Source: Bacillus sp. P14.5 (lineage in GTDB: Bacteria; Bacillota; Bacilli; Bacillales; Bacillaceae_B). Taken from it: a stretch of 64,000 nucleotides of DNA. Made by a program: the position numbers and the translations under genes. Below are positions 9,269 through 17,363 of the stretch, in pieces. The stretch covers positions 48,890 to 112,889 of the forward strand of contig NZ_NIJF01000107.1 of the NCBI RefSeq assembly GCF_003316765.1, read 5' to 3'. Numbering within the stretch: position 1 is the stretch's first letter; each line of letters begins with the position of its first letter. The notes under the pieces are model-generated. The model ran no database searches, was not told where the DNA came from, and saw only the letters and a list, made by a program, of their open reading frames with translations.

Positions 9269-10180
9269 ATGAATACACAGGATAAAGGTCCTGAATTCGT
9301 TGTTTCCATTCCCGCCAAATGGGATAATGTTACAGCCGAAGCTTTGATGCGGGAGGTATGGCAGGCTCCTAAAAAAACGGTTCATCAACTCAGGATGGAC
9401 AAAGCGGTCACGTTAAACGGAGTACCTATAAATTGGACTAAGCCACTCAGAAAAGGTGATAATCTTCACTTCTCAATAGATGAAAGAGATCATGGAGTCA
9501 TCCCTTCGGAAATGCCGCTGCATGTACTTTACGAAGATGAGCACATGCTGATCGTCAATAAGCCTGCAGGGATGAATACACATCCGAATGATCCGGCAGT
9601 GGAAAAAGATACACTTGCCAATGCCGTTGCCTGGCATCTCCAGCAAAATGAGGAAAAAGCTGAGGTCCAGCATATTCACAGGCTTGACCGGGATACAACA
9701 GGGGCAGTTATTTTTGCCAAGCATGCCCTTGCAAAAGGAATCCTGGACCGCCTTCTTGCGGAAAGAAAAATTAAAAGAACCTATTGGGCGATCACCCATG
9801 GGTTGATGAAAACGAAGAAAGGCACGATTAACCAGGCAATCGGCCGGGACAGACACCATAATACACGAAGACGGGTTTCTCCGTCTGGCCAGTCTGCCAT
9901 CACTCATTATCAAGTGCTGGAACATAACAAAACTAAAGGGTTAACTCTTGTTCAACTTGGGCTGGATACCGGCAGAACCCACCAAATCCGGGTACATATG
10001 AGTTCCATTGGACACCCTCTTGCTGGTGATACACTCTATGGAGGAAAACCGGTTGTACAGAGGCAGGCCCTTCATGCAAAGTATATCCAGCTGCTTCATC
10101 CGCTGACTGAGGAAACTATATCACTGGAGGCTCCTTTTTTAGATGATGTTCCGCTCTTTACTGCGTTCTTTGATTTATAA
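9269..10180 (+). CDS. yhcT: RluD-family 23S rRNA or tRNA pseudouridine synthase (YhcT)
   Basis: The roughly 303-residue enzyme converts uridine to pseudouridine in RNA. An S4-like RNA-binding segment covers about residues 20-75, followed by the RluA/RluD catalytic domain with HRLDRDTTG near residue 140; the first Asp of that motif is the catalytic nucleophile. A second conserved stretch, LDTGRTHQIRVHM, lies near residue 235. An upstream in-frame TTG at 9266 is only four bases from the GGAG, so ATG 9269 is the better start. Its position beside yhcU supports the yhcT name. The target nucleotide is unknown. Confidence 0.88.
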   Translation: MNTQDKGPEFVVSIPAKWDNVTAEALMREVWQAPKKTVHQLRMDKAVTLNGVPINWTKPLRKGDNLHFSIDERDHGVIPSEMPLHVLYEDEHMLIVNKPAGMNTHPNDPAVEKDTLANAVAWHLQQNEEKAEVQHIHRLDRDTTGAVIFAKHALAKGILDRLLAERKIKRTYWAITHGLMKTKKGTINQAIGRDRHHNTRRRVSPSGQSAITHYQVLEHNKTKGLTLVQLGLDTGRTHQIRVHMSSIGHPLAGDTLYGGKPVVQRQALHAKYIQLLHPLTEETISLEAPFLDDVPLFTAFFDL

Positions 10181-10198
10181 GGAACTTTTACACACAGA

Positions 10199-10232
10199 AA
10201 AGCAGGCACCCAATCGGATGCCTGCTTTTTTT
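10199..10232. terminator. Bidirectional terminator between yhcT and the wrbA-like gene
   Basis: Perfect 8-bp arms AGCAGGCA (10201-10208) and TGCCTGCT (10219-10226) with a T-run on the plus strand and an A/T-rich partner on the other. It lies between convergent genes. Confidence 0.88.
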
Positions 10233-10241
10233 AATCACTAT

Positions 10242-10847
10242 TTATTTCAAACCGTTTTTAACAGCTTCTGTTACAGCTACAGTACGTTTAGCCTGATGCT
10301 TGACAGCTGCCTGCACATCTTCGACCATGTTGCCTTCCTGATCGACTGTTACGCTTGTGCCATATGGGTTTCCGCCAGCTGCGAACAATACTGGGTCAGT
10401 GTAGCCAGGTGCAGCTAAGATTGCTCCCCAGTGCATCATTGTTGTGTAAAGTGCAAGGATTGTTTGTTCTTGACCGCCGTGTGCGTTGGCAGCTGAAGAC
10501 ATTCCGCTCACTACTTTATTCGCCAGTTTGCCTTGCGCCCAAAGTCCGCCTGTGGAATCAAGGAATTGTTTTACTTGGCCAGGAACGTTTCCGTAACGTG
10601 TCGGCACACTGAAAATGATTCCGTCTGCCCACTCAAGATCTTCTGTAGTCGCTACAGGAACATCCTTTGTGTTTTCAAGATGCTGTTTCCAAGCCGGGTT
10701 GGAAGATACAGCCGCCTCTGGTGCAATCTCTTCAACTCTTAATAATTTTACTTCTGCGCCCGCTTCTTTTGCCGCCTCTTCTGCCCATTGTGCAAGCTGA
10801 TAGTTTGTTCCAGTAGAACTGTAGTAGATTACCGCGATATTCGCCAT
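10242..10847 (-). CDS. wrbA: WrbA-type NAD(P)H:quinone oxidoreductase
   Basis: The 201-residue flavodoxin-like protein begins with a strand and the FMN phosphate loop YYSSTGTNYQ (residues 8-17). It continues with the FMN-ring loops SVPTRYGNVPGQ and SSAANAHGGQEQT typical of WrbA. The family reduces quinones by two electrons and so protects against redox-cycling electrophiles in the cytoplasm. The ATG follows GGAGAG. The transcript probably starts near 11012, giving a leader of about 165 bases with a strong palindrome. An operator-like sequence next to the -10 box resembles the B. subtilis MhqR site, which controls quinone-detoxification genes and fits this function. Confidence 0.9.
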   Translation of the reverse strand: MANIAVIYYSSTGTNYQLAQWAEEAAKEAGAEVKLLRVEEIAPEAAVSSNPAWKQHLENTKDVPVATTEDLEWADGIIFSVPTRYGNVPGQVKQFLDSTGGLWAQGKLANKVVSGMSSAANAHGGQEQTILALYTTMMHWGAILAAPGYTDPVLFAAGGNPYGTSVTVDQEGNMVEDVQAAVKHQAKRTVAVTEAVKNGLK

Positions 10848-10878
10848 TTGAAAGTCTCTCCTTTTCCTTCTCTATATT

Positions 10879-10900
10879 TTTAACCTGGGGACAGGTTAAA
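10879..10900. promoter_or_regulatory. Perfect palindrome in the wrbA leader
   Basis: Arms TTTAACCTG and CAGGTTAAA (9 bp each) flank a 4-base loop. The site lies about 32 bases upstream of the wrbA start codon, between its promoter and the gene. It could be a leader hairpin or a second operator; I do not recognise the binding protein. Confidence 0.55.
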
Positions 10901-11001
10901 TTCTTCCCAATATATCCGGGTTCTAGACCCATTCGCTACCTGTTACATTTCCCTATGTAGCCCGCAATAAACTATTTGAATTCATTTATCACGAAAATAT
11001 T

Positions 11002-11049
11002 TATCTTTAATTCGAGATAATTATATCTCTTTATGAGCTTGTCTGTCAA
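11002..11049 (-). promoter_or_regulatory. Sigma-A promoter of wrbA with MhqR-like operator
   Basis: On the minus strand TTGACA (11049-11044) and TATAAT (11025-11020) are separated by 18 bases. Directly downstream of the -10 box is TATCTCGAATTAAAGATA (11019-11002). The first half exactly matches a half-site of the MhqR operator as I recall it (TATCTCGAA-TTCGAGATA), with mismatches in the other half. Placement just after the -10 box suits repression. Confidence 0.68.
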
Positions 11050-11085
11050 ATAAGAAAATTAAATATTTTTTGGTACTTATACACG

Positions 11086-11124
11086 TTAAAGCGCTAAGAG
11101 GGACTGTCCCTCTTAGCGCTTTAA
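11086..11124. other. Long perfect hairpin downstream of the aldo/keto reductase
   Basis: Arms of 18 bases (11086-11103 and 11107-11124) are perfectly complementary around a three-base loop CTG. The element starts 12 bases after the reductase stop. There is no T-run on either side, so it is not a classic terminator, though it could protect a 3' end or act as a mobile palindrome. Confidence 0.8.
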
Positions 11125-11135
11125 TACGGTGAAGT

Positions 11136-11966
11136 TTAAAAGTCAAAGTTGTCTGGATCTGCCCCGAATCTTTCGTCCATATTGAGTGAGTTGATTTGAG
11201 TCATGTCCTCGAGTGTAAGACTGAAGTCAAAAATCTCACTGTTTTCTTTCATTCGGCTTTCGTGTATTGATTTTGGAATGATGATGGTGTCATTTTGCAG
11301 GTGCCAGCGAAGAATGACTTGCGCCGGTGTTTTGCTGTGTTTATCTGCGATATGGTTCAAAGTCGGTTCCTCAAGCAGTTTTCCTCTGGCGATCGGCGAC
11401 CAGGCTTCTACCGCAATACCGTTATTTTGGCAGTATTCTTTTAGTGGCTGCTGGCTTAACCGGGGATGAAGTTCGACCTGGTTAATAACCGGTTTTTCAT
11501 TGCTTCCTTTCATCAATTCCTCCAGGTGGTGCTCCTTGAAGTTGCTGACACCTATCGCCTTGACAGTTCCTTCATTATATAACCGTTCAAGTGCTTTCCA
11601 GGTGTCTTTGTATTTATCTGCCACCGGCCAGTGAATCAAATAAAGATCAAGGTAGTCCATGTCCAGTTTATTCAGGGTGTTTTCAAATGCCCTTAATGAA
11701 GCATCATAGCCCTGATCCGTGTTCCACACCTTGGAAGTAATGAACAGGTTTTCCCTTCCGGCAGAGGATTCTTTTACAGCTTGGCCGACGCTTTCCTCAT
11801 TTTCATGTAGTGATGCTGTGTCGATTGATTTGTACCCCAGATCTATTGCCGTCTTGATAGCACTCACTGCCTCGTCATGGTCTTCCATTTGATAAACTCC
11901 AAGACCGAGATAAGGAATTTCAACCCCGTTATGCAGTTTAAAAGTGCTTTGCAGATTCTTAACCAT
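11136..11966 (-). CDS. Aldo/keto reductase family protein with altered active site
   Basis: The 276-residue protein is close to B. subtilis YtbE/YvgN, cytoplasmic NADPH-dependent reductases of carbonyl compounds. The visible family motifs are SIDTA, ITSKVWN with the catalytic Lys, LIHWP with the catalytic His, IGVSNF, and the C-terminal cofactor segment IPKSIHESRMKEN. The catalytic tetrad is Asp-Tyr-Lys-His, but the Tyr position (usually xxYxNE) reads SLHENE here, a His codon CAT. An upstream ATG would add 23 residues, but the ATG at 11966 has the GGAGG site at the right distance. The Tyr to His change may abolish normal reduction or alter specificity. Confidence 0.85.
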   Translation of the reverse strand: MVKNLQSTFKLHNGVEIPYLGLGVYQMEDHDEAVSAIKTAIDLGYKSIDTASLHENEESVGQAVKESSAGRENLFITSKVWNTDQGYDASLRAFENTLNKLDMDYLDLYLIHWPVADKYKDTWKALERLYNEGTVKAIGVSNFKEHHLEELMKGSNEKPVINQVELHPRLSQQPLKEYCQNNGIAVEAWSPIARGKLLEEPTLNHIADKHSKTPAQVILRWHLQNDTIIIPKSIHESRMKENSEIFDFSLTLEDMTQINSLNMDERFGADPDNFDF

Positions 11967-12120
11967 TTGCATTACCTCCTTTGTTCCATTGTACAAATCC
12001 TGGTTTAAAAACGCTAAAAAAATGCCCTCTCCCAATTTGCAGGAAAGGGCTTATTTATACTGCATGATTGAGACACTTTTCACTGCATCCGTCTAGGTTT
12101 ATTCCAGCAAAAAATCCGCT

Positions 12121-14367
12121 TTATTTTTCCGAAAAATAAAGCCTGTGCAGCGGCCTGGTCATTCCGACATAAAGAAGTTTAATATCCAGCTCGTTTTCTT
12201 CTTTATATTGTTCGTCTATGGAGGCAATGATAACAGCGTCAAATTCGAGCCCTTTTGAAAGATAAGAAGGGACGACGACAATCTTATTCTTTGGAATGCT
12301 TTCCTGTTCGGCAAGAAGCTTCACTCCATCGGGGAACTTCTTTTCTAAAAGGGAGGCAATTTTTTCACAGTCCCTCATTGTTTTGCCTATTACAGCGAAT
12401 GTCTGGAAATCCTCTTCTTCCCGCAGTTCTAAAATCAACTTGGACAGCCCCTCTGTTAATTCGTCTTCCTCCATATAAGAGAAGAATTGGGGCTTGTCCC
12501 CGTGTCTGACAACCGGTGTGACTTGCGGAAAATCATTGGGCAGCTTTTTTAACAGTTTGTTAGCTTCTTCCATTATTTCAATTGTGGTTCTGTAGCTTTT
12601 TTGCAGCTCGGTATAGGTCGCACGCGGAAAGATCTCTTTGTAAACAGGCTCCCATGATTTCAACCCGCGATAGGAATGTATTCCCTGGGCAAGATCGCCT
12701 ACGAGGGTAAACATGTCGGTTTGCAGTGCGGTTTTCAGTGCATAAAGCTGCAGATAGCTGTAATCCTGGGCTTCATCGATGACGACGTTCTTGGCTTTGT
12801 AAAAAGAATCGATTCCATAAAGAGCAGTCTGCAGGTACAGAAGTGGAGCAAGGTCTTCCATTTCAAATGTCTTTTTCTTTAGCCTTTTCAGGGTGTATTC
12901 ACATATTTCCCTTGCCTGTGCGGTGGACAGTTTTCCATTACTGTAATGAACAAGCTTATCCCAATCTGAAAACAATTCCTCATAGTATTGAAAAAGTGAC
13001 TTTTTCTCGAATTGCTTCATGTATTGGGTCAGGCCTGTCCGGATTGACTTTTGGACGTCCTTCATTCTTTCCGCTTTTTTATCCAGGGCTTTGGAAATAT
13101 ACTCTTTCCGGTTAGCTGCGTATTTCTTATGGTAGAGAGCCTTTTCAATCTTTTCATCAAAAAATGTCTCTACTTTATCCACCATCATCTTCTTGTTGGA
13201 CCGCACATAGCTTTGCAGCAGCAGCTTCAATTTTTCAACCCTTCTGTAAAGAGGCATGTACGTATAATCATCTTTTAAAAGAGAGGTGAATTTCTTCGCA
13301 GAGAAGAGCCGGTATTTATCAATGACAAAATCCTTCTCAGGGTAAAAGCGGGTTTCAATGTCGGCGATATAGGCATCGAGGATCTTCCTGAAATCCCTTG
13401 ACCCTTTCCAGCCTGATATCCAAGCTGCCTGCTTAGCTTCCTCATCCGTTTTTTCGATCAGGGAGATCAATTTGTTATCCTCAGCGAGCTTCAGTTCCTT
13501 TTCCAGGCAGGTCATCACGTAATCACTGAAGGTCGTCTGGCGCACTTTTTCCACACCAAGTTCCGGAAGAGCTTCCGAGATGTAGTCAATGAAAAGATTG
13601 CTGGGCGCAAGAATCATCAATTGACGCGGATCGAAATGCTGTTTGTAGTTGTAGATAAAGTAGGAAATCCTGTGAAGGGCAATGGTTGTCTTACCGCTTC
13701 CCGCTGCTCCCTGGACAATGATTGGTTTATTAAGGTCTGCACGGATGATCCGATTTTGTTCCTCCTGGATGGTTGAAATGATTTCGGTCAGGCGGTTGCT
13801 GGAGCTTTTAGAAAGCGACTCTTGAAGCAGTTCGTCGGTAGTGGTCAAATCAATATCCCGGATTTCTTCCAGGCTCCCGTCCTCAATCATATACTGCCTC
13901 TTCAAGGAGAGGTGGCCATTATAAATTTCATCTTCGGCTTCGTAAGAAACATGACCAATACGGCCCTCATAATAGAGGTTGGCAATTGGAGAGCGCCAGT
14001 CGACAATGATTTGCTCCTGGTTTTCCCGCTGATAAAGCGACGTCTTCCCTATATAGTGCCTTTCTCCATCCTCAGAATCATCATGCTTAAAATCAATTCT
14101 GGCGAAATAAGGTTTCTTTTTCGCTTTAAGAAGCGCTTCCAACTCTTCCTTCGACATTTCGAAAAAGCTGGCATTGGTCAGGATATCGATATAGGCGGCG
14201 GATGACTCCAGCCAGTCGACATCACCAAAGGCACTTTCTATATTCTCTTTGAATTTGTCTTTGCTGGTCTGGGCAGTTTGAATGACAACATCGATGTAGC
14301 GTTTCGTGAATTCGAGCCTGTCTTTTTCTTTTAAAAAATCGGGGTGGTATTGAGTTTCGTTCGTCAT
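12121..14367 (-). CDS. helD: HelD, RNA polymerase-associated UvrD/Rep-like helicase
   Basis: This 748-residue cytoplasmic ATPase belongs to the HelD family, which removes stalled RNA polymerase from DNA and recycles it. The N-terminal coiled arm spans about residues 1-190. Walker A GAAGSGKTT follows near residue 220, then an insertion with long helices, DEAQDYS (motif II) near residue 550, and the C-terminal YVGMTRPLH motif VI. B. subtilis HelD has 774 residues. A longer frame exists upstream, but ATG 14367 has the AAAGGAG site, so I use it. The gene is alone between the aldo/keto reductase and mscL. A promoter framed by an inverted repeat lies just upstream. Confidence 0.9.
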   Translation of the reverse strand: MTNETQYHPDFLKEKDRLEFTKRYIDVVIQTAQTSKDKFKENIESAFGDVDWLESSAAYIDILTNASFFEMSKEELEALLKAKKKPYFARIDFKHDDSEDGERHYIGKTSLYQRENQEQIIVDWRSPIANLYYEGRIGHVSYEAEDEIYNGHLSLKRQYMIEDGSLEEIRDIDLTTTDELLQESLSKSSSNRLTEIISTIQEEQNRIIRADLNKPIIVQGAAGSGKTTIALHRISYFIYNYKQHFDPRQLMILAPSNLFIDYISEALPELGVEKVRQTTFSDYVMTCLEKELKLAEDNKLISLIEKTDEEAKQAAWISGWKGSRDFRKILDAYIADIETRFYPEKDFVIDKYRLFSAKKFTSLLKDDYTYMPLYRRVEKLKLLLQSYVRSNKKMMVDKVETFFDEKIEKALYHKKYAANRKEYISKALDKKAERMKDVQKSIRTGLTQYMKQFEKKSLFQYYEELFSDWDKLVHYSNGKLSTAQAREICEYTLKRLKKKTFEMEDLAPLLYLQTALYGIDSFYKAKNVVIDEAQDYSYLQLYALKTALQTDMFTLVGDLAQGIHSYRGLKSWEPVYKEIFPRATYTELQKSYRTTIEIMEEANKLLKKLPNDFPQVTPVVRHGDKPQFFSYMEEDELTEGLSKLILELREEEDFQTFAVIGKTMRDCEKIASLLEKKFPDGVKLLAEQESIPKNKIVVVPSYLSKGLEFDAVIIASIDEQYKEENELDIKLLYVGMTRPLHRLYFSEK

Positions 14368-14446
14368 GTATTTCTCCTTTCCATGTGATTTCAGCCGCAA
14401 TGGAGAAAGTTGACAATTATGTAGGCGTTTTAGTGAGCAGAAGAAT

Positions 14447-14489
14447 ATATTATCAGAAAAATGGAACGAATACAATAATTATTCTGATA
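14447..14489 (-). promoter_or_regulatory. helD promoter framed by an 8-bp inverted repeat
   Basis: On the minus strand TTGTAT (14475-14470) and TAATAT (14452-14447) are spaced by 17 bases. Arms TATCAGAA and TTCTGATA (14451-14458 and 14482-14489) flank this promoter, one upstream of the -35 and one touching the -10. This looks like a repressor site pair; the regulator is unknown. Confidence 0.45.
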
Positions 14490-14549
14490 AAAAGAAAGAT
14501 CTTATAGAATGGGGCTGGTTTAACGTTTCAGAACTTTAATAATTGATTC

Positions 14550-14660
14550 GAGGGACACCTGAATGCTATTTTCATACTCCTGGTGGCTCTCATGGCTTCC
14601 ACGAAGGACACCTAAACGCTATTTTCACTCTCCTGATGCCTCCCAGAAAACCTTATCCCT
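14550..14660. repeat. Intergenic array 7: two copies, 53-bp step
   Basis: GGACACCT recurs at 14553 and 14606, followed both times by a conserved CTATTTTCA block. Inside the first copy CACC and GGTG arms can pair. It lies between the helD promoter and the mscL terminator. Confidence 0.6.
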
Positions 14661-14697
14661 TCATCTCCCCTCCCAACAGCCTGCCTGTGCCCGCACT

Positions 14698-14736
14698 AAA
14701 AGAGAGACTGACACCTCAAGGCATCAGTCTCTTTTC
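14698..14736 (-). terminator. Terminator overlapping the 3' end of mscL
   Basis: The stem AGAGACTGA/TCAGTCTCT contains the mscL stop codon and is followed on the minus strand by TTTT. Confidence 0.7.
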
Positions 14737-15161
14737 TTAAATCGTATCGATGTCCTTCTGCCTTTCACTGGGGGCAGGTCATCGTGTTTTTCATCCTGCA
14801 TTTTCTTCAGGAGTTCCCTTATTTCTGTGAGGACTTCCAATTGAGTTGCCGACTTGATTTCATAAGCTTTGCCTTTTCCGCGCAGCCGATTAAAGACTTT
14901 GATCATGAGAAAGATTGATGCTGCCACGAGGAAGAAGTCCACCAAAGTTTGAATGAATGCTCCATAATAAATTACCTCTGCATTGACCCTGTAACTCAGT
15001 CCTGCAAAATTGACGCCGCCAAACAGCATCCCTATCACCGGCATCATCATATCTTTCACCAGAGACTCCACGATTTTGCTGAAGGCTGCCCCTATCATCA
15101 CAGCCACAGCTAAGTCAAAAACATTTCCTCTTGAGATGAATTCCTTAAATTCTTTAAACAT
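14724..15161 (-). CDS. mscL: Large-conductance mechanosensitive channel MscL
   Basis: The 145-residue membrane protein forms a pentameric pore that opens under turgor stress and releases solutes. It shows the amphipathic N-terminal helix (FKEFKEFISRGN), TM1 with DLAVAVMIGAAFSKIV, a periplasmic-loop region around residues 45-70, TM2 near residues 72-95, and the C-terminal helical bundle segment EIRELLKKM. An upstream in-frame ATG would add MEDI, but the site GGAGG favours ATG 15161 and the family starts at this point. It is followed by a terminator overlapping the stop codon. Confidence 0.93.
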   Translation of the reverse strand: MFKEFKEFISRGNVFDLAVAVMIGAAFSKIVESLVKDMMMPVIGMLFGGVNFAGLSYRVNAEVIYYGAFIQTLVDFFLVAASIFLMIKVFNRLRGKGKAYEIKSATQLEVLTEIRELLKKMQDEKHDDLPPVKGRRTSIRFKKRD

Positions 15162-15246
15162 GATGTCCTCCATGCCCGCTCAATGGGTCACAAATTTCAA
15201 GCTCGTAACACTTTATGCGGCGGAGCACTGCTTAAGAAGCACCAAC

Positions 15247-15789
15247 TTATGCAGTTTCAATCTCTTTTAAGGAATTGACTTTTACAATATAAACAATTTC
15301 CACAACCACTCCTATCAGCAAGGATGCAACCAAGAAATAAGACACGATGTCATTGAAAATCAAAATCGGCGGAAGGGCCATTATGGTAATCAGATTGAAT
15401 ACAAGATAAAAAGTTTTAAACCCGGATAATGACCTATGGAAATCATCCTCATTGTTTACCGCCTCCTGTAAAGCAGACAGGAGATTCATATGAAAGAAGA
15501 GCGAAAGGAAGGACACGATTCCTCCAATAATTACATGCCAAGTGACATCCTGCCCGGCTTGGTTCAAGTTAATATTAGTGAATCCGAAAATTTCAGTTAT
15601 AGACAAGACTCCAAGTATCACTGCGGCAGTCTTTGCATATGAAAGCCACTTTGAATGAGGAAGTTCCTGCATTCCTTTATATAAAAGAATATATCCGATT
15701 CCATCGTGTACAAGGTCAATGGTGATAATACGTATATCGATCAGCAAAAACAGCAGGCCCCAGACAAGTAATTTGATTCCCTTTTCCAT
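15247..15789 (-). CDS. Uncharacterised multi-pass membrane protein
   Basis: The 180-residue product has about five hydrophobic segments starting at residues 5-25 and ending with a segment at about 150-172, with short charged loops. I do not recognise a family. Its ATG overlaps the stop codon of the upstream gene (TAATG), so the two are translationally coupled and probably act together at the membrane. The upstream partner has a single anchor and a large external domain, so a two-component membrane complex is possible but this is inference. Confidence 0.7.
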   Translation of the reverse strand: MEKGIKLLVWGLLFLLIDIRIITIDLVHDGIGYILLYKGMQELPHSKWLSYAKTAAVILGVLSITEIFGFTNINLNQAGQDVTWHVIIGGIVSFLSLFFHMNLLSALQEAVNNEDDFHRSLSGFKTFYLVFNLITIMALPPILIFNDIVSYFLVASLLIGVVVEIVYIVKVNSLKEIETA

Positions 15790-16667
15790 TACTGCTCACC
15801 CTCCTCCCTGAATTTCTTTAATTCTTTTATCTGCTTGGAGGTTAAATACGGTTGTTCAGTAATCCGGAGCATCCGCTGCTCTACCTCGTCATCTCCCATT
15901 TGGAAAACTCCTCTGACGTCTGCTTCTATCGCATGGATATGATTTTTATACATAAGGGATTTATCCACAAGGGCATTTATTTTCAGCGCGTCACTGGAAT
16001 TTACTTTTATGGGAAGGGCGATGTCTTCTGCTCTCTCTATTTCTTTAGAAGAGATCAATTGCTCATGATTCCCTGAATTGTATGCTCTTCCAGACGTTTC
16101 GGCAGCAAGTTTTAAAACAGGTGATAGAACTTCCGGAAATGACATACTTATTTCTGTCAACTCACTGTCTTTCTGAACATTTCCAACTGAATAGGATTCT
16201 CCTGCATTGCTGCTGCCGCTGGTAGTAAAATCAACCACTTGACCTTCAGGATTCTGCTGTTCCATGGGGCTTAATTTTATTGTCCCAATATCCCCTTCGA
16301 TTGCTGTTCCGTTAGAGAAATTGAACGTCAACTTATCCAATGTTATCTCCTCTTGCAGGCCGTCAATACTGATGATGGCTTCGTGTTGATTATAAATTCC
16401 TTCTCTATGAGTGATAGAATCATGCTCCACGAATATCATTTGCCCAGGCAGAGCCTTTGACTCTACGCTGACCAACTGAAAATGCTCATCCTGATTAGTA
16501 ATATAGTATAGCGGAATATAATCAACAGTTGATTGAAAGTATTCTTTTTCATAGTAATGGGTTAAAAATAGCGGTTCTTGAAGCTGGGATGATTTCAAGT
16601 ATGTATAGAAGCCCCCAACAAAGAGACCATACGCCAGCATAATAATAATTAAAGTCTTAATTTTCAT
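15789..16667 (-). CDS. Uncharacterised single-anchor extracytoplasmic protein
   Basis: The 292-residue protein begins MKIKTL, then one hydrophobic segment (about residues 4-21) and a large hydrophilic domain of roughly 270 residues predicted outside the membrane. A Ser/Gly-rich patch (SGSSNAGES) lies near the middle. The downstream gene begins at its stop (TAATG). A longer frame of 318 residues exists, but AAGGAGGGGAAC before ATG 16667 sets the start. I recognise no domain. A possible 35-residue membrane peptide gene lies about 120 bases upstream on the same strand, suggesting a small membrane-associated operon. Confidence 0.7.
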   Translation of the reverse strand: MKIKTLIIIMLAYGLFVGGFYTYLKSSQLQEPLFLTHYYEKEYFQSTVDYIPLYYITNQDEHFQLVSVESKALPGQMIFVEHDSITHREGIYNQHEAIISIDGLQEEITLDKLTFNFSNGTAIEGDIGTIKLSPMEQQNPEGQVVDFTTSGSSNAGESYSVGNVQKDSELTEISMSFPEVLSPVLKLAAETSGRAYNSGNHEQLISSKEIERAEDIALPIKVNSSDALKINALVDKSLMYKNHIHAIEADVRGVFQMGDDEVEQRMLRITEQPYLTSKQIKELKKFREEGEQ

Positions 16668-16784
16668 AGTTCCCCTCCTTAATATTAATTTTAACAGAAG
16701 GGATACAGCCATAGACCCAAACAAGTTAAAAAGGGAAAGCAGCATCGTACTTTCCCGGTGATTTAGTATTTACAGCAGCCGATA

Positions 16785-16892
16785 TCAAACTGGCAGATAG
16801 CCTGCAAACTTACTCACGATGACTATTAAAAGTAAGAAAGCGAGGGCAAACATCGTGATGATCAATATTTTTTCTTCTTTATTACCCTGCAC
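16785..16892 (-). CDS. Small membrane protein, 35 residues
   Basis: A GTG start (16892-16890) behind AGGAAGGG opens a 35-codon frame: a charged head (QGNKEEK), one hydrophobic helix (ILIITMFALAFLLLIVIV) and a short tail ending LPV. A single clean transmembrane helix with a good ribosome binding site supports a real small protein. It lies upstream of two coupled membrane-protein genes on the same strand. No family is recognised. Confidence 0.5.
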   Translation of the reverse strand: MQGNKEEKILIITMFALAFLLLIVIVSKFAGYLPV

Positions 16893-17363
16893 ATTAAACA
16901 CCCTTCCTGCTCTTTGAACGCATACAAGTATTGAATATACGCAACTCCACCTTAAATATAAATCCCCCGTTCAAATCTATCTTAACCCTTTTTTGGTACC
17001 TTTTTAAGCTTTTGTAAAAGCACTAATTTTTGTGGTCATTTAATATAATATAAGAGATAAAAACTTTATTATCCACCGAGAAAGTCCGGCTGAAGAGATT
17101 TTTTCGAATGCGAAAACAGCTTTTGTAAATACTACTTATCAGCTTTTTGAAATCAATTCTTCTAATACATTGGTGAAGCCTGTACCTTGACGAAGAGGGA
17201 CAACTTTTATAAGATGTCACTATTAATCATTACATAAGGCTCTTTTGGTGATTGCATTTTCTTTAATAATCCTGGTGAGCCAAAAAAAGTATACAGGGGA
17301 TATCCGCAAGCAGCATCCTTACATAAAGACGACACTACATATTACTTTCAGGGGGTTATCATC
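16893..17363. other. Intergenic stretch without a supported gene
   Basis: AT-rich divergent region between the small membrane ORF and the nitroreductase. It must hold both promoters. A 65-codon minus-strand frame at 17023-17220 lacks a ribosome binding site and coding character. I see no repeat. Confidence 0.5.
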
